DNA of 64,000 nt from Vreelandella profundi (GTDB lineage Bacteria > Pseudomonadota > Gammaproteobacteria > Pseudomonadales > Halomonadaceae): assembly GCF_019722725.1 (NCBI RefSeq), contig NZ_CP077941.1:2232001-2296000 (forward strand), read 5' to 3'. Below the pieces are notes generated by a model. It saw only the letters and a list, made by a program, of their open reading frames with translations. It did no database searches and was not told the DNA's origin. This document shows positions 20,274-29,920 of the stretch, one piece after another; positions within the stretch are counted from its first letter, which is position 1; each line of letters opens with the position of its first letter. Position numbers and translations under genes: made by a program.

Positions 20274-20603
20274 TTACCCTTCTCCGCGCGGAGGCAACGG
20301 AAAGGGACGGGGGAACTCTGCTACCCGTGCATCGGTTTTGACTGCCTTCAAAGGGCCTTCGCGTTCGACTTCATCAATGCGAACAATAGCGTTCAACGGA
20401 AGATAGCTTCGCTTAACGCCTTCGAAAGTTCGCTGTAGCTTCTCAGTCGTAGGGTCAACCACTACACGGCTAGCATCGTCAAAGACAAACTCCTCGACTT
20501 CAATAAAGCCCCAGAGTTCGCTTTGAAAGATTTCTCTGACGTATAAATCCCATATTTCACCCTGCTGGTGAACCACTACACGGTAGATCGGCTTGGCCGC
20601 CAT
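20274..20603 (-). CDS. DUF1820 family protein
   Basis: A 109-residue cytoplasmic protein matching DUF1820. Conserved parts are PIYRVV, YVREIFQSELWGFIEVEEFVF, VVDPTTEKLQRTFEGVKRSYLP and IVRIDEVEREG. Function unknown. The C-terminal 20 residues (FPRPFPLPPRGEG) look like a species-specific tail. It is divergent from the ATP-grasp gene, with a 219-base shared upstream region in which I see no strong signal. Confidence 0.85.
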   Translation of the reverse strand: MAAKPIYRVVVHQQGEIWDLYVREIFQSELWGFIEVEEFVFDDASRVVVDPTTEKLQRTFEGVKRSYLPLNAIVRIDEVEREGPLKAVKTDARVAEFPRPFPLPPRGEG

Positions 20604-20822
20604 CTTGGCCTATTCCTCTTGCCACTTGTACATGAAGTTGAACCGCCTAGCTTAGCATATTCACCCCTCTACGCCTTTAGCTATCCCAGCGTTAATGGTT
20701 TAAATCACCAGCTGCGTTTGTGCTGCGGACAATGCCCTCATTAGCCGAGCCTAGCTACCATCGTGTATGGTGATGTCGTTAATTTGGTAATTCTGCACGC
20801 TCACCAAGTAGGAGTCATCTAC

Positions 20823-22046
20823 ATGCAAAAGGATCCAAACAAGGGCTATATCGCCCTATTAGGCTGGAGCCTCAATGCGATTGAAGCGGCCGAAAACTTT
20901 GACCGCCGCTACATTGTCGTTGCACCTGACTGGGCTGAAGAGTATTGCCAACAACACAACATCCCTTACGTGCCCTGGAACTTTGAACGCCTCAACGATC
21001 GCTCCATTGAGATCGCCCAGACCCTCAAAGAAAAAGGCGTTGACGTCGCCATTCCGCTCTACGAAGAAACCGTTGAGTGGGCCGGCGCTATCAACTCTGT
21101 GCTACTTGATAACCCACGCATATACGGCCAGTCGCTGCTGCTGCGTGACAAGGCACTGATGAAGCGCCGTGCCCAGCTAGGCGGCATTCGCGTCGGTATC
21201 TTTGAAGAAGCCCACGACAAAGAAGACGTTGTGCGCTTTCTTAAGCGAGTTAACCAAACGCTGCTGAAGCTGGACGGTGACCCCAACGACCCGATCCACC
21301 TTAAGGCTTTTGATAAAGCGGGCTGCCTTGGCCACCGCGTTATTCGTACGCCAGATGAAGTAGATACCATCCCCGAAGAAGAGTTCCCGGTATTGATGGA
21401 ATCGCATCTGGACGGCTGGGAGTTTGCCGTCGAAGCGTGGATTCACGATGGCAAAATTGCCTTCCTGAACATCTCTGAATACGTGACGCTGGGCTATTCA
21501 GTGTTTGTGCCTGCATCCCCAGAGCTTGAAAAATACCGCGACCAGATCACTCAGCAAATCGAAAAGCTTATTAAAGCCTTTGATATTGAGTTTGGCTTGA
21601 TCCACCCGGAATACTTCGTTACTAGCGACGGCGAAATGTACTTTGGCGAGGTTGCTTACCGTCCGCCGGGCTTCAAAGTATTTGAACTGCTTGAGCGAGT
21701 TTATGGCTTTAATGCCTATCAGGCGTCTATGCTGGTATTTGATCCGAAAACCAGCAAAGAAGAAGTGGCCAATTTCTTTCCAAAAGAAGTGGTCGATGCG
21801 AACGGCTTTGCCGGCTGCTTTGGGGTTTACCCACGCCGCCGAGTGGTCAGCCGCCTGGAAATTCCGGAAGAAACGGAAGATCATCCGTACTTTGAGTCTC
21901 ATGAGCTAACCTCACCGGTAGAAGAAACCGTGACTAAGCGCACAGCGTTTGGTACCCACTGGGGTCTGATCTACTTTAAAGGCGAGGATGCGCATACGAT
22001 TCGCGATCTGCTAAAACGCCAAGAAGATCTCGACTTCTATGTATAA
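20823..22046 (+). CDS. ATP-grasp domain ligase
   Basis: Predicted carboxylate-amine (or thiol) ligase that uses ATP to make an acyl phosphate. 407 residues. An N-terminal pre-ATP-grasp Rossmann-like lobe (GYIALLGWSLNAIEAAE) is followed by the ATP-grasp fold: K161 (HLKAFDKAGCLGHRV loop), PVLMESHLDGWEFAVEAWI with E200, then the metal/ATP residues H261 and E263 (GLIHPEYF) and E276/R280 (FGEVAYRPPG). I chose the ATG at 20823, with TAGGAG 8 bases upstream; an in-frame start at 20763 is too far from any ribosome site. The substrate is unknown. It lies 30 bases before a gene for a papain-like protein, so the two are probably one operon. Confidence 0.85.
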   Translation: MQKDPNKGYIALLGWSLNAIEAAENFDRRYIVVAPDWAEEYCQQHNIPYVPWNFERLNDRSIEIAQTLKEKGVDVAIPLYEETVEWAGAINSVLLDNPRIYGQSLLLRDKALMKRRAQLGGIRVGIFEEAHDKEDVVRFLKRVNQTLLKLDGDPNDPIHLKAFDKAGCLGHRVIRTPDEVDTIPEEEFPVLMESHLDGWEFAVEAWIHDGKIAFLNISEYVTLGYSVFVPASPELEKYRDQITQQIEKLIKAFDIEFGLIHPEYFVTSDGEMYFGEVAYRPPGFKVFELLERVYGFNAYQASMLVFDPKTSKEEVANFFPKEVVDANGFAGCFGVYPRRRVVSRLEIPEETEDHPYFESHELTSPVEETVTKRTAFGTHWGLIYFKGEDAHTIRDLLKRQEDLDFYV

Positions 22047-22076
22047 TCCCCGCTAATGCTGGGATAAGGAGTCACC

Positions 22077-24125
22077 GTGAAGACAGATCAACTCGCGTCT
22101 TCTCAAGAAGATAGTAAGCTCAGTTCACTATTGAGCAAATTTGATGATGCCGTGCTCCTGCTTACGCAGGCGCCCGGGTTCTCAAAGCCCGCCAAACTGC
22201 CGCGTGTACTCGACACCGCGCGGCGCGTGCTGTTACAGGATGGCGGTTGTGAAGCGCTCGAATCTCGCGCGAAAGCGTATGAGGACGCGGGCATATTCTT
22301 GGGCTCGGATTGGGAAACGCCCCAATATTTAGTACCGACGCTGACAACCTTCGCGCTGAAAAGCGCTGATGCCAATGTGCTCGTCATTGAGGCATTAAGC
22401 GAACTTAGGCTTCTCGCCGTAGCCAAGGGCGATGTCGAACATCCTCTCATTTCCAAACAGCATGCCCATCATTATCTAACTCAAGTGATGGCCATCAATC
22501 TGTGGCTGCTTTTTTTGGCACCGAGTGAAGCGGAACGCGAAACCCAAGGCCGAATGGCCACTATTCCTCGCCAGCTTTTCCAGCATTTAGCCGACAGAAT
22601 CGGCTACGAACACATCGTTGATCAACTGATTGAAGAGATTTGGCGCATTTTGAAGCAGCGCCCGATCCAAGTTGATGCGATCAAACAGATGATCACTCAG
22701 ATTTCGCTTTGCCAGGCTAATCCTGCGATTGATCTAGGCATTAGCGGCCAAGGCGCCGATCGGCTGGTCAGCTCTCTCTATGGCACCACTCAAACCTGTC
22801 GCGAAGATCCCGGCGTCGACGTTTATCGCGAACGACTTGAACACATGGATCAAGCCGCTTTACAGGCTGAATCCACCGGTTTTGCCCGAGCGATGCACGA
22901 TACCGGGCTCGTATCGCCTTACCATGCCGTACTGCTTAGGCACTTGCTGGAAGAAGGCGATCACTTGCTTTCTGAAGCGTTGGGCCTTTCATCCACCGGC
23001 CGCGACTGCTTACTGTGCTACCGCGAGCTGGTTCAAGCGCTGATCCGTGGTGGCGTTTATCCTGCTACGGCGCAGGCGGTCTACGGGCTTGCGTTGATGT
23101 TAGAGCGAGGCATTCTTTACCAGCCGCCGGTTGCGCCTGCAATGTGGCGCCAGCTGAACTTGCCGCTATCTGAGTGGGCGCAGTCTCGGCTTAACGTTGC
23201 TTACGGCGACAGCGCTTCTCCTCGAGCGCGCCTCATTGAAGGTGTGCTGTGCATGCTGGGATTGCCGCTGGGCGTTGGCCAGGGCAATAATCCCACCTGC
23301 CAATCTGCCCGAGCACTGTCGATGTGGGCATATAACGACCCGGACTATTTGCTACAGATGGTCGCGTGGGCCGCACGCGATGACGAAATCATTATGCATT
23401 TTGAGGGTCAGGCCATCTCATCAATGGAAAGCCTGTCTGGCGTTGCCACCGAGCTACCGATGGATCTCGATCCGGTGTCGCTGATTGTAGTGCCGCACCT
23501 GGATCGTATCTATGCAGAAATGGGCCGTCGTTGCATTGGCCGAGAAGGCGACCCTCACCGCTGGGTCAACCCTGAGTTTCACGGCTGGTGGTCGGGGCGT
23601 GGTTTTCGTATTAATGTCGATGTAGCGACGGGCCAGCTAACCGATGTAGATAATTTCGTGCGCCATTTCTACGCCTGCTACCATCCTTATTACAATGGCA
23701 ATCAGCCGCTGATTCACCCACAGCCAGCGGGCATTGCCATTACCGATAGCGCGGCGCGCTTCATCGGCTGGCATGCCATTACTATATTGCGCGCATCGCT
23801 TGACCCTTCCGACGTCATGCGGATTTATTTCTATAATCCCAACAACGACAGCGGGCAAGACTGGGGTGAAGGCGTTCTCGTCAGCACCTCTGGCAACGGT
23901 GAGCGCTTTGGCGAAGCCTCGTTACCTTTTGAGCGCTTCGTCTCACGGCTGTACATTTATCACTATGATCCTCTGGAGCACGGTGAAATAGCCTCAGTAA
24001 CGAGCGAGGAACTTGAAAGCGTCAAACACTACCTGCACCGTAGCTGGGGCGCTGCGCGCTTACCGCCTACCGAACTTCAGGCAGATGCTGGGCCCAATGC
24101 ACCTTTAGACCCCAATGCACCCTAG
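22077..24125 (+). CDS. Unrecognised 682-residue protein, C-terminal papain-like cysteine protease fold proposed
   Basis: I do not recognise a named family. The first about 390 residues are mostly helical with no signal peptide. The C-terminal part carries, in papain order, Q402 and C408 in GQGNNPTCQSARALSMW (the Q-to-C distance of 6 equals papain Q19-C25), H566 in GWHAITILR, and N587 in YFYNPNND followed by DWGEG, recalling the papain N-S-W-G...W-G-E segment. If right, it is a cysteine peptidase, amidase or transglutaminase-like enzyme. The gene follows the ATP-grasp ligase after 30 bases, with GGAG before the start (translated as Met, initiating codon GTG). The C-terminus ends in a small duplication (PNAPLDPNAP). 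tlyA follows after 42 bases. Confidence 0.7.
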   Translation: MKTDQLASSQEDSKLSSLLSKFDDAVLLLTQAPGFSKPAKLPRVLDTARRVLLQDGGCEALESRAKAYEDAGIFLGSDWETPQYLVPTLTTFALKSADANVLVIEALSELRLLAVAKGDVEHPLISKQHAHHYLTQVMAINLWLLFLAPSEAERETQGRMATIPRQLFQHLADRIGYEHIVDQLIEEIWRILKQRPIQVDAIKQMITQISLCQANPAIDLGISGQGADRLVSSLYGTTQTCREDPGVDVYRERLEHMDQAALQAESTGFARAMHDTGLVSPYHAVLLRHLLEEGDHLLSEALGLSSTGRDCLLCYRELVQALIRGGVYPATAQAVYGLALMLERGILYQPPVAPAMWRQLNLPLSEWAQSRLNVAYGDSASPRARLIEGVLCMLGLPLGVGQGNNPTCQSARALSMWAYNDPDYLLQMVAWAARDDEIIMHFEGQAISSMESLSGVATELPMDLDPVSLIVVPHLDRIYAEMGRRCIGREGDPHRWVNPEFHGWWSGRGFRINVDVATGQLTDVDNFVRHFYACYHPYYNGNQPLIHPQPAGIAITDSAARFIGWHAITILRASLDPSDVMRIYFYNPNNDSGQDWGEGVLVSTSGNGERFGEASLPFERFVSRLYIYHYDPLEHGEIASVTSEELESVKHYLHRSWGAARLPPTELQADAGPNAPLDPNAP

Positions 24126-24167
24126 GCATGGGATAACCGAGCCGTTTAACGACACACTCATATACTC

Positions 24168-24941
24168 ATGATACGACTTGATCAACTGTTGGTCAGCCTA
24201 GGGCTGGCCAACTCACGTACGCGTGCCCAACGGCTGATTCGCCATGGCAGAGTCAGCCTAGCTGACAGTGGCAAAGTGCTGACCAAAGCGTCTGAAAAAT
24301 GGCCCGACGATACTCGCTTTATCGTGGAAGACGACCCAGAAGAGCGCTACGTATCGCGCGCGGGCCTGAAGCTAGAAGGCGTGCTTACAGCGCTTGCCCT
24401 GCGCTTTGACGGCTGCGTTGTTATGGACATTGGCCAGTCCACGGGGGGCTTTACTGACTGTGCACTGCGGTTCGGCGCTCGCCATGTGATCGGCGTAGAG
24501 GTCGGCCATGGACAGCTCGTAGAGCAGCTGCGCATGGACCCACGCGTTACCTGCCTGGAAGGCCTCAATGCTCGCTACATGAGCAGCTCAACGACTCTTG
24601 CTGACGTTCTTGCGACCCAGCCTATACACGTCGCCATCATGGACGTTTCGTTTATATCCCAAACGTTAATTTTGCCCGAGATTGCCGCGCTACTGCCACC
24701 AGGTGGTCAGTTAATCTCACTGGTTAAACCGCAGTTTGAGTTAACGCCGAGCGCTTTGGACAAACGCGGCGTGGTGCGCGACGCAAAGCATTTTGCCGAC
24801 GTAGAGACTAGCATTCGAAGCGCTTGTCACGCCTGCGGGCTCGCCATTCGCCACTGGCAGGAGAGCCCTATCACCGGCAGCGATGGAAATCGCGAGTTTC
24901 TTTTACATGCAGCGAAAGCACCTGCAACGGAAGAAGTTTAG
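24168..24941 (+). CDS. tlyA: TlyA family rRNA 2'-O-methyltransferase
   Basis: RNA methyltransferase of the TlyA group, which 2'-O-methylates rRNA cytidines; older annotations say hemolysin. 257 residues. The N-terminal S4 RNA-binding domain is MIRLDQLLVSLGLANSRTRA (residues 1-20) on to about 60. An FtsJ-like SAM domain follows with VVMDIGQSTGGFTDCAL, IGVEVG and IMDVSFISQTLILP, then LVKPQFE. It may be co-transcribed with the two genes before it. Its 3' end overlaps the convergent channel gene by 4 bases. Confidence 0.92.
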   Translation: MIRLDQLLVSLGLANSRTRAQRLIRHGRVSLADSGKVLTKASEKWPDDTRFIVEDDPEERYVSRAGLKLEGVLTALALRFDGCVVMDIGQSTGGFTDCALRFGARHVIGVEVGHGQLVEQLRMDPRVTCLEGLNARYMSSSTTLADVLATQPIHVAIMDVSFISQTLILPEIAALLPPGGQLISLVKPQFELTPSALDKRGVVRDAKHFADVETSIRSACHACGLAIRHWQESPITGSDGNREFLLHAAKAPATEEV

Positions 24942-27900
24942 CGTGGATCAGGGCGGAGCACGCTGGAGGACAGCCGCGCGGCGGACTGTACCTTAACCGC
25001 ATCGCCCTGATCACGGTGTAGCCACACATCCATCTGCTCAAACGCCACGCGAACATTCTCTTCACGAAACAGCTCATCTACCCGGCAGTTAACTTCATCG
25101 GCGGCAAACAGACGATCAACTAGGTCATTAACAAAAATTCGCAACTCAAAATTGAGGCTGTGCTGCCCGTAGCTTAAACAGAACACCTGAGGCTCCGGGT
25201 CGGTTAGCACCCGGGCGTTTTCATCGGCCGCCTGGCGCAGCAGCTTGTGTACCTTAGGCATATCTGAGCCGTGCGCAACGCCATAGGTGAGCACCACGCG
25301 CGTCACGTTATCCGACAGCGACCAGTTAATCAGCTGGTCGGTTACAAACGTCTTATTGGGAATAATGATCTCTTTGCGATCGAAATCAGTCACCGTGGTC
25401 GCTCGGATACGAATACGGCTGACGGTGCCATGTAAATTACCTAGCGTGATGGTGTCGCCTATTCGTATTGGACGCTCAAACAAAATGATAAGCCCAGAAA
25501 TAAAGTTGGCGAAGATCTCTTGCAGGCCAAAGCCTAACCCCACACTCAATGCTGCCACGAGCCACTGTAGCTTGTCCCAAGAAACGCCCAGCGTGGCAAG
25601 CCCCATCACAATCCCCGTGCCCACAATGGTATAAGAGAGCAGCGAGCTAATCGCATAGGCGCTTCCCTGCTTCAACGACAGCCTGGATAAAACCATCACT
25701 TCCAGCAGGCCGGGCAGGTTTTGCGCCATAATAAAGGTAATAGCAACGACTAGCAGTGCGGCAAAGACGTCGGAAATGGACAGCACGCTGTCGACTAAAT
25801 CGCCCTCTTGAGACTCCCAAAGCGATACGTGGTCTAAATAACCAAGCACTGACAATAAGTCTGCCCACACTAAATAGAGCAGCGCGCTGAAGCCAATCAG
25901 CACAATCAACTTGGAAAGTCGTAATGACTGGCTGTTAATTTGCTCCATATCGAGCGGCGGCTCTTCTACTACCTCAAGCCCGCCCTCAGCGCCTTCCTGC
26001 ACCTGAGCACGGCGGCGAGCCAGCGCACGGCGATAAGCAAGCCGTCGCGCGGCAACGGCTAAGCTTCTTACCAGCGTCGCCTCCACGACCACCCACAACC
26101 CCAGCAGATAAAGCGTAATGGCAAACCGACCCACTAAGCGCAGCGCGGTATATTCGTATCCCCACACCACAAGGCCAAGCAACATCAGCGGCACCGCTGC
26201 CATCGCAAGCCCTAGCAATAAGCGAAATAGCCGCACGCCAAACACCGGGATATGCGCCAGTATTAACTGCGCCAGCCACCAACTCATGGCCAATAAGCCA
26301 AACGACAGTAGCGCAAAAGCGACGGGGCGAAGCGCTAACGGCGTTTCCATTTGTTCAGACATTGTCGCAATCGCAATGACCGGCACCAGGGCAACGCCTA
26401 AGCCTCCCAGAAGTTGACGCAACCGCGCGGTATATTGCGGCGACCAGGTAAAGTGGCGCTCTGCGACGCCATCCGCGACCAGCAGCCTGCGTATCCATGC
26501 CACCACGCCCCAGCTCAAGGCCAGTTGAAGCAACCCAGGCGCAACGCTAGTGGCTAGCGGCCCAGCCGCTTCAAGCAGCCCGATGCCAATGCCGGCTAAC
26601 GCGAGCGGACCTGGAAGTGCCAGCAGTGCATTGAACAGTACTGCTTTAGGAGTATGCAGCTGAGTGTCGCTTTTCAGTCGGCCAATTTGCGAATGTATGT
26701 CGGCCAGGCGCGTTTTGATCTTACGCCGTAACCCCATTAGCACGAGGCCAAGTAAGAAAATCGGCGCTCCCTTTAACACTTCCCAAGAAAAGCCCTGCCA
26801 GCGGGTAGGCAAAATAGCGCGCCACTCACCTTCACTCCACTCTACAAATAAATTGTGAGGCAATTGCCGCAGCCAGTTAAAGTCCAGTGGGCGACTATTG
26901 GCGACCCAGAAAAGCTGCTCATCAATCGTTTCGCGCAGCTCACTTGCGGTAATAATCAGCTGCTGCTGATTCAACTGAAGCTCAATAGCCGCGCTTAACA
27001 GGCTTCCATAGGACTGCTCTAACTGCTCAACCAGCTCACGTCGCGACTGATACAGGCGAGAAAGTGAGTCTACCAGCCCAGGCGTCGCCTCAATGCCCTC
27101 CTCTTCTAAGCGCGTCTGGGCAAACTGCGCGCTCTGACGAAGCTGGTCTCGCTGGCGCACCAAATCAAACTGCTTTAAACGCAGGTCCGCTATTTCATCC
27201 TGTAAGTCGCGCCGCACTGATAGAGGCGGCAGCGACTGGCGCTGTTCACGCAGAATGCGCGACAGTAGCTGACTACCGCGTATCGCATCAATCTGTTCAT
27301 TAAGGCTGCGCTGCAGCTGTCGAACATGCTCTAACTGACGCTGGGCTTCTATATTTTCACGCACAATGCTGTTAGCACGATCCGTTGCGCGCAACAGCTC
27401 TTGGCTTAAGGTTTGATTGGTTTTCTGTACTTGCAGCACCACCGGATGCCCGGCGGCAATTAACGGGTCGTCGCGCGCGGCATCAGCGATGGCCTGTTCA
27501 GAGGCTAGGCGCCGCTGCTGATCAATCACGCCTTGCAGCATGCCCAGCTGCCGCTCTTGGTAATCAATCTGCAGCATGAGCACGTCTCGACGCTGTTGAG
27601 CCAGCTCACGTAGCCGGCTATTTGCGCTCAGCTCACGCTGATTAAAGCTCACTTCACGATCGGCCAGCATTCGCTCGAGGCGCAGTTGAATCAGCGCCGC
27701 ATCATTTAATGCAGAAAGTTGTCGATCTGCTAACAAAGCCTCGCGCTCATCATGCTGTCGGCGTAAACTCTCCGCGCGCTGAAGTGTTTCAGCAATATTT
27801 TGCTGGGCACGCTCAGGGAGCGTCTGGGCAGTGAGTAGCTGTGAATTCACTTCGGCTAGCTGGCTTTGTAGCTGCTGAAGCTCGACCACTGCCTGCGTTT

Positions 27901-28336
27901 GCATTGTTTCTAGCTCGTCAAGCGGCCGGTCGCTTAAATTAGCCACTGAAAGCTGCTGGGAGGCTTCTTGAGCATCGCTTAAATCACGCTGTAAGCTCGC
28001 CAGTAGCTCAGGGGCCTGCTCAACGCGAGAGTCTAAGGCATTCAACCGCTCATCAACGGCCGCCAGCCGCTCGTATGCATCTAGCGCCGCCTCTAAGGCT
28101 TTTTTATCGCTAGCCTGCTGATTCGTTAACGCTCCTTCATTCGATTCTAATAGAGCGAGCCTTGATGCCAGTTCAGCTTGTTCGGGCACGCCTTCAAGCA
28201 TATCGGCCTGGAGCGAAGCGTACGTTTGAGTGATGGCGGTGCTGCTTATTATCAGCAGTAGCAAACACGCTATTAACCATTTACCGGCGTCTCTAACCAC
28301 GTTACTTATGCCTCGTTGACATCGAAAGCTCCGCAC
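24938..28336 (-). CDS. Large mechanosensitive ion channel (MscK/KefA type)
   Basis: Inner-membrane channel that opens under membrane tension after osmotic downshock. 1132 residues, the MscK size class. Signal/anchor at about residues 17-41, a long periplasmic coiled-coil region (about 45-490, rich in Q, L, E, R), about ten membrane helices (about 520-900), then the MscS core with LGVSWDKLQWLVAALSVGLGFGLQEIFANF (pore helix, split here by length), IRIGDTITLG and IIPNKTFVTDQLINWS. The start is uncertain: a GTG at 28336 or a second GTG at 28300 with GAGG upstream. A halophile is expected to use several such channels. Confidence 0.85.
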   Translation of the reverse strand: MRSFRCQRGISNVVRDAGKWLIACLLLLIISSTAITQTYASLQADMLEGVPEQAELASRLALLESNEGALTNQQASDKKALEAALDAYERLAAVDERLNALDSRVEQAPELLASLQRDLSDAQEASQQLSVANLSDRPLDELETMQTQAVVELQQLQSQLAEVNSQLLTAQTLPERAQQNIAETLQRAESLRRQHDEREALLADRQLSALNDAALIQLRLERMLADREVSFNQRELSANSRLRELAQQRRDVLMLQIDYQERQLGMLQGVIDQQRRLASEQAIADAARDDPLIAAGHPVVLQVQKTNQTLSQELLRATDRANSIVRENIEAQRQLEHVRQLQRSLNEQIDAIRGSQLLSRILREQRQSLPPLSVRRDLQDEIADLRLKQFDLVRQRDQLRQSAQFAQTRLEEEGIEATPGLVDSLSRLYQSRRELVEQLEQSYGSLLSAAIELQLNQQQLIITASELRETIDEQLFWVANSRPLDFNWLRQLPHNLFVEWSEGEWRAILPTRWQGFSWEVLKGAPIFLLGLVLMGLRRKIKTRLADIHSQIGRLKSDTQLHTPKAVLFNALLALPGPLALAGIGIGLLEAAGPLATSVAPGLLQLALSWGVVAWIRRLLVADGVAERHFTWSPQYTARLRQLLGGLGVALVPVIAIATMSEQMETPLALRPVAFALLSFGLLAMSWWLAQLILAHIPVFGVRLFRLLLGLAMAAVPLMLLGLVVWGYEYTALRLVGRFAITLYLLGLWVVVEATLVRSLAVAARRLAYRRALARRRAQVQEGAEGGLEVVEEPPLDMEQINSQSLRLSKLIVLIGFSALLYLVWADLLSVLGYLDHVSLWESQEGDLVDSVLSISDVFAALLVVAITFIMAQNLPGLLEVMVLSRLSLKQGSAYAISSLLSYTIVGTGIVMGLATLGVSWDKLQWLVAALSVGLGFGLQEIFANFISGLIILFERPIRIGDTITLGNLHGTVSRIRIRATTVTDFDRKEIIIPNKTFVTDQLINWSLSDNVTRVVLTYGVAHGSDMPKVHKLLRQAADENARVLTDPEPQVFCLSYGQHSLNFELRIFVNDLVDRLFAADEVNCRVDELFREENVRVAFEQMDVWLHRDQGDAVKVQSAARLSSSVLRPDPR

Positions 28337-28464
28337 ACACGGATAATGAACCCATTGTCAGACGTTCTGATACCCAGCGCAATCAGAGGTATTGACTTCA
28401 CGATGTAGCGTGATAGAAACAACCTTGGCATTTGCCTCTTTTACTCATTTTGCGAGCCACCTTG

Positions 28465-29508
28465 ATGGTCATCCGAAAACGGTCGTTGCGAAAATTTATT
28501 ACTCTGTTTAGCCTCGCCACTGTTGTGAGCGCCGCGAGTGCAAATGCCTTTGCTGAATCAGAGGCTGAAATTGAGGCGCGCATTAATGCCCTCAACGCCG
28601 AACTGTATCAGCTTCGCCAGCAGCTTCAGCAAGTAAAAAGCCCCGAAGACGCAGCACGCGGCTTACCGGCTGAACCGCTGCCACAGGAAGTAGCGCTGGA
28701 AGATTTAAGTGAGCGCCGCCAGCTTGAGGAGGAGTCCAGCCGAAACCCGTTCTCAATCACAACGCACCATACAAACTACCTGTTCCCGTTCAGCTATAAC
28801 GCCAATCAGGACGACGAAAACTTTCGCAACATCTCTGAAGATGGCACGGTGAATAGCGTGGAATTGAAATTCCAATTCAGCGCCAAGTTTAATCTCGCCG
28901 AGCAGGTATTTGGTGACTATGGTGATGTCTTTTTTGGCTACACTCAGCGCAGCTGGTGGCAGGCCTACAACACCGAGGCCTCATCACCATTTCGGGAAAC
29001 CAATTACGAGCCTGAAATATTCGTCGATTTTGATAATACCTGGAGCGCGTTAGGCTGGGTGAATACCCTCAACCGTATATCGTTTAATCATCAGTCTAAT
29101 GGCCGCTCAGACCCACTTTCACGTAGCTGGAACCGGGTCTATTTGGAAAGCACCTTCCAGAGCGGTGACTGGGCCTTCACCGTGGCGCCGCACTGGCGGG
29201 TGCCGGAGTCAAAAGACGATGACGATAACCCAGATATCGAACGTTTTATGGGTTACGGCGACCTCCGCCTAGCGAAACGTCTCAACAATAATCATGAAAT
29301 GAGCGGCCAGCTGCGCGGCAATCCGAGCACGGGCAACTATGGCACCCAAATTGATTACAGCTGGCCGGCGTTTAATAGCCTGCGGGCGCATGTTCAGTAC
29401 TATTACGGCTATGGTGAAAGCCTGATAGATTATGACAATCGCGTTCACCGGCTGAGTATTGGTTTTAGCTTAAACCCATTATTTAGTGCGACAGGCCTGA
29501 ACCGATAG
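28465..29508 (+). CDS. pldA: Outer membrane phospholipase A
   Basis: Outer-membrane beta-barrel lipase that removes misplaced phospholipid from the outer leaflet. 347 residues. Signal peptide about 1-30, a predicted coiled coil about 31-60 (EAEIEARINALNAELYQLRQ), a low-complexity linker, then the barrel. The catalytic triad matches E. coli PldA spacing: H209, S211 (NHQSNGRSDP) and N223 (SRSWNR), with the YGYGESLIDY motif near the end. Start is the ATG at 28465; a TTG at 28432 is in frame but has no ribosome site. The N-terminal coiled coil is absent from E. coli PldA. Confidence 0.92.
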   Translation: MVIRKRSLRKFITLFSLATVVSAASANAFAESEAEIEARINALNAELYQLRQQLQQVKSPEDAARGLPAEPLPQEVALEDLSERRQLEEESSRNPFSITTHHTNYLFPFSYNANQDDENFRNISEDGTVNSVELKFQFSAKFNLAEQVFGDYGDVFFGYTQRSWWQAYNTEASSPFRETNYEPEIFVDFDNTWSALGWVNTLNRISFNHQSNGRSDPLSRSWNRVYLESTFQSGDWAFTVAPHWRVPESKDDDDNPDIERFMGYGDLRLAKRLNNNHEMSGQLRGNPSTGNYGTQIDYSWPAFNSLRAHVQYYYGYGESLIDYDNRVHRLSIGFSLNPLFSATGLNR

Positions 29509-29534
29509 CAGCATTTACTTGTCTCTTACGATGT

Positions 29535-29556
29535 GGCTGCTATGCTTATAGCAGCC
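29535..29556 (+). terminator. Hairpin after pldA
   Basis: 8-bp perfect stem (GGCTGCTA at 29535-29542 with TAGCAGCC at 29549-29556), 6-base loop, followed by TTAATC. The short T-run makes it a weak intrinsic terminator. It lies 31 bases before the DUF883 gene. Confidence 0.4.
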
Positions 29557-29587
29557 TTAATCATTCACTCGTCAAAGGAAAGACACC

Positions 29588-29920
29588 ATGGCTAAACGTC
29601 AACTCCCCTTCTCTTCTCAGTCAGATCAACTTAAAGACGACTTGCGTCATTTGAGTGAAACTGTTGAAGAACTTATGAATGCGACGGCAAAGGACGCTAG
29701 CGGTGAGATGAACGACCTTCGCTCGCGTGCCGAACGCCGCCTGAAAGATACCCGCGCCCGTTTGGAAGCTCGCGGTGAGCGTATCTATGATGAAACGCGT
29801 GATTCACTGAATCACCAAGCCGATGCCTGCGATCGTTACGTCCATGACAACCCCTGGACAAGTATTGGTATTGGCGCAGCAGCAGGCCTAGTTGTGGGTA
29901 TGCTGCTCGGTCGTCGCTAA
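29588..29920 (+). CDS. DUF883 family membrane-anchored protein (YqjD/ElaB type)
   Basis: A 110-residue protein with a charged helical body (about 1-80) and one C-terminal membrane helix with the family motif YVHDNPWTSIGIGAAAGLVVG, ending LLGRR. E. coli homologues YqjD and ElaB anchor to the inner membrane and bind ribosomes in stationary phase; that role is known for the family, not shown here. AAAGGAAAG precedes the ATG. First gene of a three-gene operon; the stop overlaps the next ATG (TAATG). Confidence 0.9.
   Translation: MAKRQLPFSSQSDQLKDDLRHLSETVEELMNATAKDASGEMNDLRSRAERRLKDTRARLEARGERIYDETRDSLNHQADACDRYVHDNPWTSIGIGAAAGLVVGMLLGRR

Noticed and set aside
24168..24941. Hemolysin (virulence) reading of tlyA
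   Set aside because: S4 plus FtsJ-like methyltransferase domains show an rRNA methyltransferase; hemolysin is a legacy name.
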